NCBI GenBank assembly: GCA_021372515.1
Contig: JAJFUG010000032.1
Coordinates: 1 to 30,072, forward strand
Reading direction: 5' to 3'
Length of the DNA stretch: 30,072 nucleotides
Origin: a bacterium
GTDB lineage: Bacteria; Gemmatimonadota; Glassbacteria; GWA2-58-10
In this document: positions 18,696 to 26,644 of the stretch, piece by piece
How the letters are laid out: each line of letters starts with the position of its first letter
Position numbering within the stretch: position 1 is the stretch's first letter
The notes under the pieces: model-generated
What the model was told of the DNA's origin: nothing
The model's database searches: none
Seen by the model: the letters and a program-made list of their open reading frames with translations, nothing else
Translations under genes and position numbers: made by a program

Positions 18696-19658
18696 ATGCA
18701 GTCTGTTGCATTCGATGACATCCTCGCCGCGCGCGAGGTGATAAAGCCCTATGTCCACCGCACACCGCTGTTCGCCTACCCGGCCCTGGAGCGCCTGCTG
18801 GGCGCGGCGGTGTACGTGAAGCACGAGAACCATCACCCGGTGGGCGCTTTCAAAATACGCGGTGGGGTGAACCTGGTGGCCACCTTGCCGCCTGAGCAGA
18901 AAGCGAGCGGGATAATCGGCGTGACCCGCGGTAACCACGGCCAGTCGCTGGCCTGGGCCGGACGGGTGTTCGGGGTGCATGTGGTGATCGTGGTCCCACT
19001 CGGCAACAACCCGGACAAGAACGAGGCCATGCGCCTTCTGGGCGCCGAGCTGATCGAACACGGCCGCGATTTCGAGGAGGCCCGCGGGAAAGCCGAGGAA
19101 CTGGCCGCCAGGCATGGCTACCGCAGCGTTCATTCGGCCAACGAGCCCAAGCTGATCGCCGGGGTGGGCACCTACGCAGTCGAAATCTTCGAGGACCTGC
19201 CCGAGGCGGAGGTGATGTTCGTGCCCATCGGCCTGGGCAGCGGGCTCTCCGGGGCCTGCCTGGCCGCCGAGGGCCTGGGCAAAAAGACCCGTCTGATCGG
19301 GGTGCAGGCCGCCGCCGCGGATGCGGTGGTGGCGAGCTGGCGCAGCGGCCGCAATGTGGTCAACGCCAGCGCGGACACGATCGCGGATGGACTGGCCACC
19401 CGCATGCCGGCCGAGATGACTCTGGAGATCATGCGCCGGCGGGTGGATGAGATGGTGACGGTTAGCGAGGAGGAAATCGCCGAGGCGGTGCGGCTCTGGC
19501 TCCCCGCCACGCACAACCTGATCGAGCCCTCCGCGGCCGCGACCCTGGCCGCGGCGCTGAAAATCAAAGACAGCCTGGCCGGGAAAAAAGTTGTCCTGGT
19601 CCAGACCGGGCAGAACATAACCTGGAGCACGCTGAGCGAAATCATGGCCGGCGCCTGA
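18696..19658 (+). CDS. Threonine/serine dehydratase family PLP enzyme (no ACT domain)
   Basis: A 320-residue fold type II PLP enzyme, predicted to deaminate threonine to 2-oxobutyrate and/or serine to pyruvate. The PLP lysine is Lys53 in HHPVGAFKIRGG; VTRGNHGQSLAWAGRVFG is the asparagine loop, and PIGLGSGLSGACLAAEG the phosphate-binding glycine loop, which reads GLGSGLSG instead of the usual GGGGL. The C-terminal regulatory (ACT-like) domain of biosynthetic IlvA (about 500 residues) is missing, so isoleucine feedback on this enzyme is unlikely. Related families with the TRGNHGQS motif include threo-3-hydroxyaspartate dehydratases and hydroxyectoine-pathway EutB, so the substrate is open. Start ATG with CGGAG ahead; preceded by a terminator, so it probably has its own promoter. 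Confidence 0.85.
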   Translation: MQSVAFDDILAAREVIKPYVHRTPLFAYPALERLLGAAVYVKHENHHPVGAFKIRGGVNLVATLPPEQKASGIIGVTRGNHGQSLAWAGRVFGVHVVIVVPLGNNPDKNEAMRLLGAELIEHGRDFEEARGKAEELAARHGYRSVHSANEPKLIAGVGTYAVEIFEDLPEAEVMFVPIGLGSGLSGACLAAEGLGKKTRLIGVQAAAADAVVASWRSGRNVVNASADTIADGLATRMPAEMTLEIMRRRVDEMVTVSEEEIAEAVRLWLPATHNLIEPSAAATLAAALKIKDSLAGKKVVLVQTGQNITWSTLSEIMAGA

Positions 19659-19760
19659 ATGCGGCGGTTTCCGGCACGCAACGTGCAGCGTTTGTCCGGG
19701 GGCTTGCCGTCCCACGGGAAGCGTTGTTATTTTATGAGTTAGGAATATCCGGAGGAAACG

Positions 19761-20579
19761 ATGTCGAATAAAACCGGTATCGGTTTTATGGGCGCGGGCA
19801 AGATGGGCGGCGCCCTGCTGGAGGCGGTGCTGGCGGCCGGACTCAGTCCGGCCGTCGATACCTGGGTGGTCGAGACCGACCAGTCCCGCTTGGCCGAGCT
19901 GCAAAGCCGCCTGGGGGTCCAGGGCGCCACGCCCGGGGAACTGGCCGCGCACAGCGGCGTGGTCCTGCTCTGCGTGAAACCGCACCTGGCGCCGGGCGCT
20001 CTGGCGCAGCTAAAGGGCGGGCTGGGGCCCGACACGCTGGTTATCTCCATCGCGGCCGGGGTGACCCTGGCCACGCTGGAGGCCGCTGTGCCCACGGGTG
20101 TGCCGGTGGTGCGGGCCATGCCCAACCTGGCCGCCACCTTGGGACAGTCGGCCACGGTCTATTCCGGCGGCAGTGCCACCAAGCCGGAGCACCTGGCCCT
20201 GGCCGGCAAGGTTCTGGGCGCGGCGGGCGCGGCGGTGGAACTGCCCGAGGGCCTTTTGGATGCCGTGACCGGCCTGAGCGGCAGCGGTCCGGCCTGGGTC
20301 TTCCTGTTCGCCGAGGCGCTGATCGCGGGCGGAGTGAAGGCCGGCCTGCCTCATGCCGCGGCGAGGCGGCTGGCCGTGCAGACACTGAGCGGCGCGGCGG
20401 CCCTGCTGGCGGCGGATGAGAAAGTCCACCCGGCGGCGCTGCGCGATGCGGTGACCACTCCCGGCGGCACCACCGCGGCCGGGCTGCACGTGCTGGAGGC
20501 CAAGGGCCTGCGCGATGCGGTGATCAGCGCCGTGCTGGCCGCCGCCGAGCGCGCCCGCGAGCTGGGCCGGACAAACTGA
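19761..20579 (+). CDS. proC: Pyrroline-5-carboxylate reductase
   Basis: Reduces pyrroline-5-carboxylate to proline with NAD(P)H, last step of proline synthesis. The 272-residue protein has the N-terminal Rossmann motif GIGFMGAGKMGGALLEAVL at about 6-24, VVLLCVKPHLAPGAL at about 66-80, VRAMPNLAATLGQSATV, and the dimerisation-domain signature from LDAVTGLSGSGPAWVFLF to DAVTTPGGTTAAGLHVLE. All family blocks are intact and the length is normal. Start ATG at 19761 with CCGGAGGAA ahead. A weak promoter-like pair (TTGCCG, 18 bases, TATTTT) lies just upstream. Confidence 0.97.
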   Translation: MSNKTGIGFMGAGKMGGALLEAVLAAGLSPAVDTWVVETDQSRLAELQSRLGVQGATPGELAAHSGVVLLCVKPHLAPGALAQLKGGLGPDTLVISIAAGVTLATLEAAVPTGVPVVRAMPNLAATLGQSATVYSGGSATKPEHLALAGKVLGAAGAAVELPEGLLDAVTGLSGSGPAWVFLFAEALIAGGVKAGLPHAAARRLAVQTLSGAAALLAADEKVHPAALRDAVTTPGGTTAAGLHVLEAKGLRDAVISAVLAAAERARELGRTN

Positions 20580-20594
20580 AAATCCATACGAAAG

Positions 20595-20628
20595 CCGGCG
20601 GAAAAGTCCGAAAGCCGCCGGTGCGGAC
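20595..20628 (+). promoter_or_regulatory. Overlapping alternative stems between proC and hom
   Basis: CCGGCGG (20595-20601) pairs with CCGCCGG (20615-20621). GTCCG (20606-20610), inside that loop, pairs with CGGAC (20624-20628), beyond the stem. The two stems interleave, so they form either a pseudoknot or two exclusive hairpins. The 2-base link at 20622-20623 looks too short to cross a 7-bp groove, so alternation is more likely. It starts 15 bases after the proC stop and ends about 110 bases before hom. Confidence 0.4.
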
Positions 20629-20738
20629 AAATTACGAATGACAAGCCTCCGCCCGTGCAATCCGGGTGCCCTGCGGCACAAGGAAGCGGACAGACTGCGT
20701 CACGTGGCGGAACGAGGTGTGGACAAGCTGGAGGATCG

Positions 20739-22022
20739 ATGTCGAAGAAGCTTAGAGTCGGTTTGCTGGGTTATGGAACGATCGGCTCCGGGGTGATCCG
20801 CATGCTCACCCGGAGCGACCTGGAAATCTGTAAGCGTGTCGAGCTGGTAAAAGTGGCGGACCTGGACCTGGAGCGCCAGCGCGAAGTGCCCTGCGACCCA
20901 CGGCTCCTGACACGGGACGCCCAGTCCGTGGTCACGGACCCGGAAATAGACGTGATCATCGAGCTGATCGGCGGGATCGGCGCGGCCAAAACCCTGGTCG
21001 AGACCGCCCTGGCCGCGGGCAAGGATGTGATCACGGCCAACAAGTACCTGATGTCGCGCTGCGGGGATGAGCTGTCCGAGATCGCCGCGGGCAGCGGCGC
21101 GCGCCTCCTGTTCGAGGCCAGCGTGGCCGGCGGCATTCCGATTATCAAAATTCTGCGCGAGGAACTGGTGGCGGATGAGGTGCTTTCGATCAGCGCCATC
21201 CTCAACGGCACCTGCAACTATATCCTGACCCGCATGGAGCAGAACCCAGCCCTGACCTGCAAGCAGGCAGTGGCCGAGGCCCAGAAAAAAGGGTTCGCCG
21301 AGGCCGACCCGACCCTGGATATCAGCGGCATGGACACGGCGCAGAAACTGTCCATCCTGGTGCGCAAGGCTTTCCGCACCCGCGTGCTGCCCGACAGCAT
21401 CGACCTTCAGGGTATCACCGAGGTGAGCAACGTGGATGTCCTGGCGGCGAACGAGATGGGGTTCCGGATCAAGCTGCTGGCCCGCGCCAGCCGTGAGAAC
21501 GGGAGTCTCGCGGTCTGGGTCGGGCCCACGCTCATCCCGGCCGATTCGATCATGGCCCAGGTGCGCAACGAGTTCAACGCCGTGATGGTCAACTGCTGGG
21601 CGCACAACGAGCACACCTATATCGGCAAGGGCGCCGGGATGATGCCCACGGCCGGGGCGGTGATCAGCGACCTGTTCAGCCTGACCGAGGACCGCCGCAT
21701 CCGCACCAGTTTCAACGAGACGCGCCTCGACCTTCCCGTGCTGGCGCGCGAGGATGTCACCGGGCGTTTCTACCTGCGGGTGAACGTGAAAGACCAGCCG
21801 GGCGTGTTCGCCCGGATCAGCGCCACGCTGGCCGAGCACGGCATCTCGATCGCCTCGGTGGTGCAGAAAGAGTCGGACACCGAGCCCAAACACGGCGTGC
21901 CGCTGGTCATAATCACCCACCGGACCACGGTGGGGGCGGTCACCAAAGCCGCAAAACAGATCGACAAGGAACCGGTCGTGCTGGTGCCCTCGCACCTGAT
22001 CCGGATCATGGATGTGCTGTAA
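20739..22022 (+). CDS. hom: Homoserine dehydrogenase with ACT domain
   Basis: Reduces aspartate semialdehyde to homoserine, the branch point to threonine, methionine and isoleucine. The 427-residue monofunctional enzyme has the Rossmann motif VGLLGYGTIGSGVIRML at 7-23, the catalytic-lysine segment VITANKYLMS at 97-106, EASVAGGIPIIKILRE, SAILNGTCNYILTRM at 152-166 and ADPTLDISGMDTAQKL. A C-terminal ACT domain (about 345-425) starts FYLRVNVKDQPGVFARI, so feedback by threonine is expected. The ATG at 20739 has GGAGG four bases ahead; an in-frame ATG 28 codons upstream has no family similarity. Aspartokinase and threonine synthase are not in the window. Confidence 0.96.
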   Translation: MSKKLRVGLLGYGTIGSGVIRMLTRSDLEICKRVELVKVADLDLERQREVPCDPRLLTRDAQSVVTDPEIDVIIELIGGIGAAKTLVETALAAGKDVITANKYLMSRCGDELSEIAAGSGARLLFEASVAGGIPIIKILREELVADEVLSISAILNGTCNYILTRMEQNPALTCKQAVAEAQKKGFAEADPTLDISGMDTAQKLSILVRKAFRTRVLPDSIDLQGITEVSNVDVLAANEMGFRIKLLARASRENGSLAVWVGPTLIPADSIMAQVRNEFNAVMVNCWAHNEHTYIGKGAGMMPTAGAVISDLFSLTEDRRIRTSFNETRLDLPVLAREDVTGRFYLRVNVKDQPGVFARISATLAEHGISIASVVQKESDTEPKHGVPLVIITHRTTVGAVTKAAKQIDKEPVVLVPSHLIRIMDVL

Positions 22023-22032
22023 TGCAGAGTGT

Positions 22033-22072
22033 TTCCCCCCGGTGCGTCCCCAACCAACCGCGCCGGGGGGAA
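22033..22072 (+). terminator. Strong hairpin after hom (terminator-like, weak U tract)
   Basis: TTCCCCCCGG (22033-22042) pairs perfectly with CCGGGGGGAA (22063-22072), 10 bp with a 20-base loop, 10 bases after the hom stop codon. The following bases (TGTTGT) are only mildly U-rich, so it may be a partial terminator or an mRNA-end stabiliser. Confidence 0.5.
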
Positions 22073-22164
22073 TGTTGTCAGAGCGGTAGTGGCTGTACGC
22101 AACCGAGCGACTGACTGGATTGCCTGAGTTCCCCGTAAGGTACACCAAGAATGGAGGGTCGCCG

Positions 22165-23478
22165 ATGCAGGCGGAAAAGGTTTCTTCCAAGTCGATGGAA
22201 AGGTTCATCTGCAGCAAGGAGCCGGAGAACCGTTCCGGCCAGTTGATGCGCGACAGCGCCAAGCGACTGGGCATCAGCACGACCGACCTGGAGCAGATCG
22301 AAAAGCCATACACTTTCATCTATCAGCGCCTGCCGGTGGAGGTCGAGGGCGAGATAATAAACATCAGCTCGGGCATTGTCCTGCACAACCGCGCCCGCGG
22401 ACCCTATAAGGGCGGCATCCGTATCGCCCCGGATGTCAATATCTGGGAGACCACCGAGCTGGCGCGCCTGATGACGCTCAAGACCGCCCTGGCCGACCTC
22501 GATCTGGGTGGCGGCAAGAGCGGCATCCGGGTGGATTTCGAGAAGATCTACACCCGGGTGAAGGACCGGAGCAAGCTTTCATACTACGAATTTGTCGACA
22601 TGCTCAAGGACCATATCATGAAAGAGTTCGTCGACCATTTCGTAGAGCACAACCTGTCGCGCATCTACATCCCGGCCCCGGACATGGGTAGCTCGGGCCG
22701 CGAGATGATGCTGCTGTACAACCGCACGCACGACCCGGCGGTGGTCACGGCCAAGCCCGAGGGCATCGAGGGCTGGCTTCCTGGCCGTCACGAGGCCACC
22801 GGTTTCGGCACGGCCTACGCCACGCTCAAGTACCTGGAGCTGATCGGCAAGGACCCAAAGAAAATCACCGTGGCGATCCAGGGCTTCGGCAATGTGGGCA
22901 GCCACGCCGCGTGGTACCTGCACGAGGCCGGCTGCAAGGTGGTGGCCGTGACCGACCTGTACGGCGGCGTGCACGTGAAGAGCGGGATCGACATCCTGGC
23001 CCTGATGCAGTATGCGCGGGTGAACCGGAACATCAAGGGCTTCGACGACAAGCACACGATCGACAACAAGGGCCTGTTCGCTCTGCCGGTGGATATCCTG
23101 GTGCCCGCGGCGGATGGTCATGTGGTGAACGCGGACAACTGCGACAGCCTGGGGGCCAAGCTGGCCGTGATCGAGGCGGCCAACATGCCCGTGACCTGGG
23201 AGGCTTTCCTCAGTCTGAAAAAGCGCGGCGTAGTGGTGCTGCCCGACAACTATGTCAACTCGGGCGGCGTGATCGCCAGCTACCTGGAGTACCGTCAGAG
23301 CCTGGGCGGGCCGCGCTGCACCAAGGATGAGGTGTTCAAGTTCCTGCGCACCAGCTTTGACAACATGTTCGGCGAGATGCTGGCCCGCCGGGACAACAGC
23401 GGCAGTTTCACCCAGGCGGCCTGCGACATCGCGGTCGAGCGGGTCTACAAGGCGATGAAGACCCGCAGCCTGCTGTAA
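22165..23478 (+). CDS. gdhA: Glutamate dehydrogenase family (Glu/Leu/Phe/Val dehydrogenase)
   Basis: Interconverts glutamate and 2-oxoglutarate plus ammonia. The 437 residues fit the hexameric enzyme. The substrate domain has GPYKGGIRIAPDVN at 80-93, MTLKTALADLDLGGGKSGIR with Lys106 and catalytic Lys118, and IPAPDMGSSGREM. The coenzyme domain has the Rossmann motif VAIQGFGNVGSHAAWYL and VLPDNYVNSGGVIASYLEY. The amino-acid biosynthesis context and KTALADLDLGGGKSG favour glutamate over leucine or phenylalanine. NAD versus NADP use is not decided. The ATG at 22165 has GGAGGG six bases ahead; an in-frame upstream start has no such site. Confidence 0.93.
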   Translation: MQAEKVSSKSMERFICSKEPENRSGQLMRDSAKRLGISTTDLEQIEKPYTFIYQRLPVEVEGEIINISSGIVLHNRARGPYKGGIRIAPDVNIWETTELARLMTLKTALADLDLGGGKSGIRVDFEKIYTRVKDRSKLSYYEFVDMLKDHIMKEFVDHFVEHNLSRIYIPAPDMGSSGREMMLLYNRTHDPAVVTAKPEGIEGWLPGRHEATGFGTAYATLKYLELIGKDPKKITVAIQGFGNVGSHAAWYLHEAGCKVVAVTDLYGGVHVKSGIDILALMQYARVNRNIKGFDDKHTIDNKGLFALPVDILVPAADGHVVNADNCDSLGAKLAVIEAANMPVTWEAFLSLKKRGVVVLPDNYVNSGGVIASYLEYRQSLGGPRCTKDEVFKFLRTSFDNMFGEMLARRDNSGSFTQAACDIAVERVYKAMKTRSLL

Positions 23479-23506
23479 GGCGGTCTGTAATTCCATATGT
23501 TTTAAG

Positions 23507-23550
23507 CCGAGGGGCTGTCCTGGAGCAAGGGGATGGCCCCTCGGTTTTTT
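23507..23550 (+). terminator. Intrinsic terminator after gdhA
   Basis: CCGAGGGGC (23507-23515) pairs perfectly with GCCCCTCGG (23536-23544), followed by TTTTTT (23545-23550). It closes the plus-strand biosynthesis array. Confidence 0.92.
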
Positions 23551-23551
23551 C

Positions 23552-23609
23552 GTAGGGGCGAGATATATCTCGCCCTGAGGCGTGACGGGCACGGCATGCC
23601 GTGCCCCGA
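23552..23609. repeat. Double-palindrome repeat, copy 3 (GTAGGGGC type)
   Basis: Starts GTAGGGGCG like copy 1 and holds two perfect 20-base palindromes: GGGCGAGATATATCTCGCCC (23556-23575) and GGGCACGGCATGCCGTGCCC (23587-23606). The layout is the same as at 8081-8132, but the stem sequences differ, so structure is conserved more than sequence. Confidence 0.7.
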
Positions 23610-23648
23610 CAACGTTCGATCGCATTCGCCGGGGCAAGCAAATCTCGT

Positions 23649-23802
23649 CCCTTTACACACCCCGGCGGCTGGCGCCGCCACCCCTCTTTTTAGAGGGGAT
23701 TGGGAACACCAAAGTGCAAGCCGCGAAAGAGATCCCGGAGTATGGTGGGATAAATCCCCTCTTGAGAGGGGTGCCCGCGTAAGCGGGCGGGGTGTGTGAA
23801 GG
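23649..23802. repeat. Long imperfect inverted repeat, MITE- or REP-like
   Basis: The left arm (23649-23701) and right arm (23752-23802) are imperfect reverse complements about 50 bases long. Both contain ACACACCCC at the outer side and ACCCCTCT...AGAGGGGAT at the inner side (right arm read on the minus strand). Each arm also carries its own small hairpins. About 50 bases lie between. No ORF of note is inside, so it would be a non-autonomous element if mobile. It fills most of the 23479-23895 gap between convergent genes. Confidence 0.65.
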
Positions 23803-23840
23803 TCAACCGTCCGCTATAGCCCCGACCGCCGGAAACGACA

Positions 23841-23865
23841 AGGGGCGGGTTGTCGGCCCGCCCCT
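23841..23865. terminator. GC-rich hairpin between convergent genes
   Basis: AGGGGCGGG (23841-23849) pairs with CCCGCCCCT (23857-23865) around a 7-base loop. It lies 31 bases beyond the stop of the mannosidase gene (minus strand) and could end its transcription, but no U tract follows on either strand. It could also be a fourth relative of the GC-rich repeat family. Confidence 0.4.
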
Positions 23866-23895
23866 CGCTTGCATGCCTGTAATTTACCGCAACCG

Positions 23896-26460
23896 CTATT
23901 TCGCCGCCTCCAGGGCCACGGAGAAAGTCTTCACCTGGTAGGGGCCGATCTCGAAACTCAGCTCGCCGCCCTTGGCCTTGGCCGGGCCGGCAGTCTCCTC
24001 CAGGCCGTTCAGCTCGAAAGCCCGGCTGATTTTCCGCCCCGGGAAAGTGCAACCCACCTTGCGCGTCGACGCGCCGTTCAGCTCGCGCACACGCAGCACC
24101 AGGGCCTGGCCGTTTTCGGCCTGCTTGAGAGCCATCAGGGTCACGGATGGGTCGTTGAATTTCAGGAAACACACGCTCCTGCCCAGGGCCCCGGCGTTCT
24201 TGCCGGTCTGGAACACGACAAGCGGCTGGTTCAGGCGGGCCGCCTCGGCCACCACCGCGCCCTTGCGCCAGTCGCCGGCGTGCGGGCAGAGGGCGTAGGT
24301 GAAACGGTTGGGGCCGTGGTCCAGGTCCGCCTTGCCCAGCGGCGAGTGCAGAAGGGTCAGGCGCAGGGTGTTGTCAGCGGGCTTGTCCCAGCCGTACTTG
24401 CAGTCGTTGAGCACGGCCAGGCCGAACGCGCCGGAGCGGTCGGTCAGGTCGGCCCAGTGCTGGCCTGGCACCTCGTACAGGTTCTCGGTGTCGTTGGGAC
24501 GGCGGATCACGCCGAGCTGGAGGTCGTAGGTGGTGCTGTCGCAGGTGGCGCTGGCGCTGAAAGCCGCCTTGAGCAGACGGTCGCTGCCCTGCCAGTCGAT
24601 GTCGTTCGCCACCTCGACCCGCCGCGCCCCGGCGCTCAGGCGAATGTCCTGCACATAGCGCGAGCCCTCATGCTCCCGCTCCACGCGCAGCACGGCGGTC
24701 ACCGGGCCGCTCTGCAGCACGGTTATCTTCGCCGGGCTGTCCACCGTGCCGATCACGTTCTTGATATCCTGGTAGCGTATCTCCCACTGCGGGTATTCCT
24801 CGGGCTGGTCGTGGAACAGCTCCAGACGGGACGGGGCGGCCAGGGCCTCGCGGCCGCTGTCGTCCAGGTCGGTGAGCGAGGCGATCTCGCCGTTCGCAGC
24901 CACTTTCAGGCTCAGGTGGCCGTTGGAGATGGAGTTGCCATCGACTTTCAGGCCGGTCTGAAGCGCGCAGGGCGACTCGGCGGGACGCACCTCGTAGACC
25001 GCCGCGCCGCAGGAGGGCGCACCGGCCAGGAACGTGATTTTAAGGTCATTCGCGGTTTTCTCCAGCACCTGGGAGGCTGTCTCGCGGCCCTGGCTGTCGA
25101 ACACCCGCACCGCGGCCGGCGTCGCTCCGCCCTCGAACGCCACCTCGGCCGTGACCGGGTCCTGACGCTCGATACCCAGCGGGTTGAACACCACCAGGGG
25201 CACTCCCTCCACCCGGGTGTCCAGCTTGCCGGCCAGGCTCTCCAGGCTGCCGCGTCGCACCCGCTCGAACGAGGCGTAGGAGGAGTCCTCATCCGGCACC
25301 GAGACCTCCTGGTAGACCTCGATGATGCTGGTGCCGGTGATGTCATCGTGCATCTGGTGCCAGAGGAACCGGATCCAGGAGTCTTTCAGCTCCTGCGCCG
25401 GGTATGGCTGTCCGGCCAGTTGCCCGGCCAGGACCGCGGCGCACTCGGCCGACTGTGCGCCCAGCTCGTTGCGGCGGTTTTTCTGCTTCATGAACGCGCG
25501 CGAGGTGTAGGTGCCCACGCCGTGCTGACGGGCCAGCAGCTCACCGTCCCAGACTTTCAGGCGTTGTTTCTGCTCGGCTGTGAGGTCGCGGTAGAGCTGG
25601 TCCGAACTGGCCAGGACCACCTTGATCTCCTCCTGGTCGTTGCGGGCGATGCGGGCGAACAGGTCCTGCACGTCTTTCTCGGTGGCGCCGCGGTTGCCGC
25701 AGCAGCAGGCCCCGCCCTTGTCCCCGGTGCCCATGTAGTCGTAGGCGGCCCAGACCCCGCTGGTGCGTCCCAGTTCCTCGATCTGCTCCGGGCGGACATC
25801 CCAGCTGCCCACGTAGCCGCCGGGGTTGATCGCAGCCACCAGCCGGCTGCCGTCCACCCCCTGCCACATCCCGATGTCGAACGGCTTGGGGTAAGCGCCC
25901 GAGGGCTGCGGCAGCCAGGGGCAGTAGACTTTCTGGGTGGAAAAGCCGATCATCCCGCAGTGCGCCGCCACCGAGGGCAGCACGTAGCCGAAACCGAAAC
26001 AGTCGGGCAGGAACACGTCATCCGCCTTGCGGCCGAACTCCTGCTGGAAAAACCCGTTGCCGTAGAGCATCTGGCGGATCAGCGACTCTGGCGAGGGCAC
26101 GTTCACGTCGCAGGCCACCAGCATCCCGCCCGACAGGCGCCAGGCGCCGCTGTCCACGTACTGCTTTATCCGCGCGAAATCCTTCGGATAGAGTTGCTTG
26201 ATCAGCATGTAGTGGAAAGCGCTCTCGTAGTTGAAAATGTAGCCCGGGTATTTCTCGAAGAGCATGAAATTGCCCTGGGTGGTCAGGGGCAGGTAGTACA
26301 TCCGGGTGGCGTCGATTGTCCACTGCCACTGGGTGTCGAGGTGCGAGGTGACAACCACATACTGCACCTTGTCTCGGGACAGGTCGTAGGCGTTGAGTGG
26401 CGCGAGCAGGAGGACCAGAGCGCAGAGCGCTGCGGCCGCAACACGGAAAGCGTGTTTCAT
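23896..26460 (-). CDS. Secreted glycoside hydrolase family 38 (alpha-mannosidase-like)
   Basis: An 854-residue protein with a signal peptide (about 1-24, ALCALVLLLAPLNA), predicted exported. The GH38 catalytic domain begins near residue 33. The zinc ligands His40 and Asp42 are in TSHLDTQWQWT, the likely nucleophile Asp153 is in DDVFLPDCFGFGYVLPS, and His371 in FLWHQMHDDITGTS is the last ligand. The middle helical region has YTSRAFMKQKNRRNE at about 318-332. The C-terminal half is the beta-rich GH38 tail. It is expected to cleave alpha-mannose or related linkages; the linkage and natural glycan are not predictable. ACCCGNRG near 251-258 has three Cys in a row, unusual for an exported protein. 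It is a single gene, without transporter or other carbohydrate genes nearby. Confidence 0.93.
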   Translation of the reverse strand: MKHAFRVAAAALCALVLLLAPLNAYDLSRDKVQYVVVTSHLDTQWQWTIDATRMYYLPLTTQGNFMLFEKYPGYIFNYESAFHYMLIKQLYPKDFARIKQYVDSGAWRLSGGMLVACDVNVPSPESLIRQMLYGNGFFQQEFGRKADDVFLPDCFGFGYVLPSVAAHCGMIGFSTQKVYCPWLPQPSGAYPKPFDIGMWQGVDGSRLVAAINPGGYVGSWDVRPEQIEELGRTSGVWAAYDYMGTGDKGGACCCGNRGATEKDVQDLFARIARNDQEEIKVVLASSDQLYRDLTAEQKQRLKVWDGELLARQHGVGTYTSRAFMKQKNRRNELGAQSAECAAVLAGQLAGQPYPAQELKDSWIRFLWHQMHDDITGTSIIEVYQEVSVPDEDSSYASFERVRRGSLESLAGKLDTRVEGVPLVVFNPLGIERQDPVTAEVAFEGGATPAAVRVFDSQGRETASQVLEKTANDLKITFLAGAPSCGAAVYEVRPAESPCALQTGLKVDGNSISNGHLSLKVAANGEIASLTDLDDSGREALAAPSRLELFHDQPEEYPQWEIRYQDIKNVIGTVDSPAKITVLQSGPVTAVLRVEREHEGSRYVQDIRLSAGARRVEVANDIDWQGSDRLLKAAFSASATCDSTTYDLQLGVIRRPNDTENLYEVPGQHWADLTDRSGAFGLAVLNDCKYGWDKPADNTLRLTLLHSPLGKADLDHGPNRFTYALCPHAGDWRKGAVVAEAARLNQPLVVFQTGKNAGALGRSVCFLKFNDPSVTLMALKQAENGQALVLRVRELNGASTRKVGCTFPGRKISRAFELNGLEETAGPAKAKGGELSFEIGPYQVKTFSVALEAAK

Positions 26461-26644
26461 TGCGTGCCCCTTTTGGAGTTGGACTTGAGGTGTGATCGGA
26501 TGGCTAAACGCGTGTCGGGCGCAGGTAATGACTGTCTGCTAAAGCCTGAAGGGCCGCACCGCAGTTACGGCACAGCCCTCCGTGCAGAGAAAGATCGACT
26601 TGTGCAATCAATGAACGTCCGGCCCTGGAGTCCTGACTGTGCAT

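Noticed and set aside
16231-18765. An 844-codon minus-strand frame across argJ and the class V aminotransferase
   Set aside because: Antisense to two well-supported genes and through a strong terminator; composition typical of shadow frames.
23552-23865. CRISPR array in the repeat-rich gap
   Set aside because: The repeats are inverted and hairpin-forming, not regularly spaced direct repeats with unique spacers, and no cas genes are present.
23552-23895. Short frames inside the convergent intergenic region (for example 23533-23799)
   Set aside because: They run through palindromic repeats, lack ribosome sites and have no similarity to a family.
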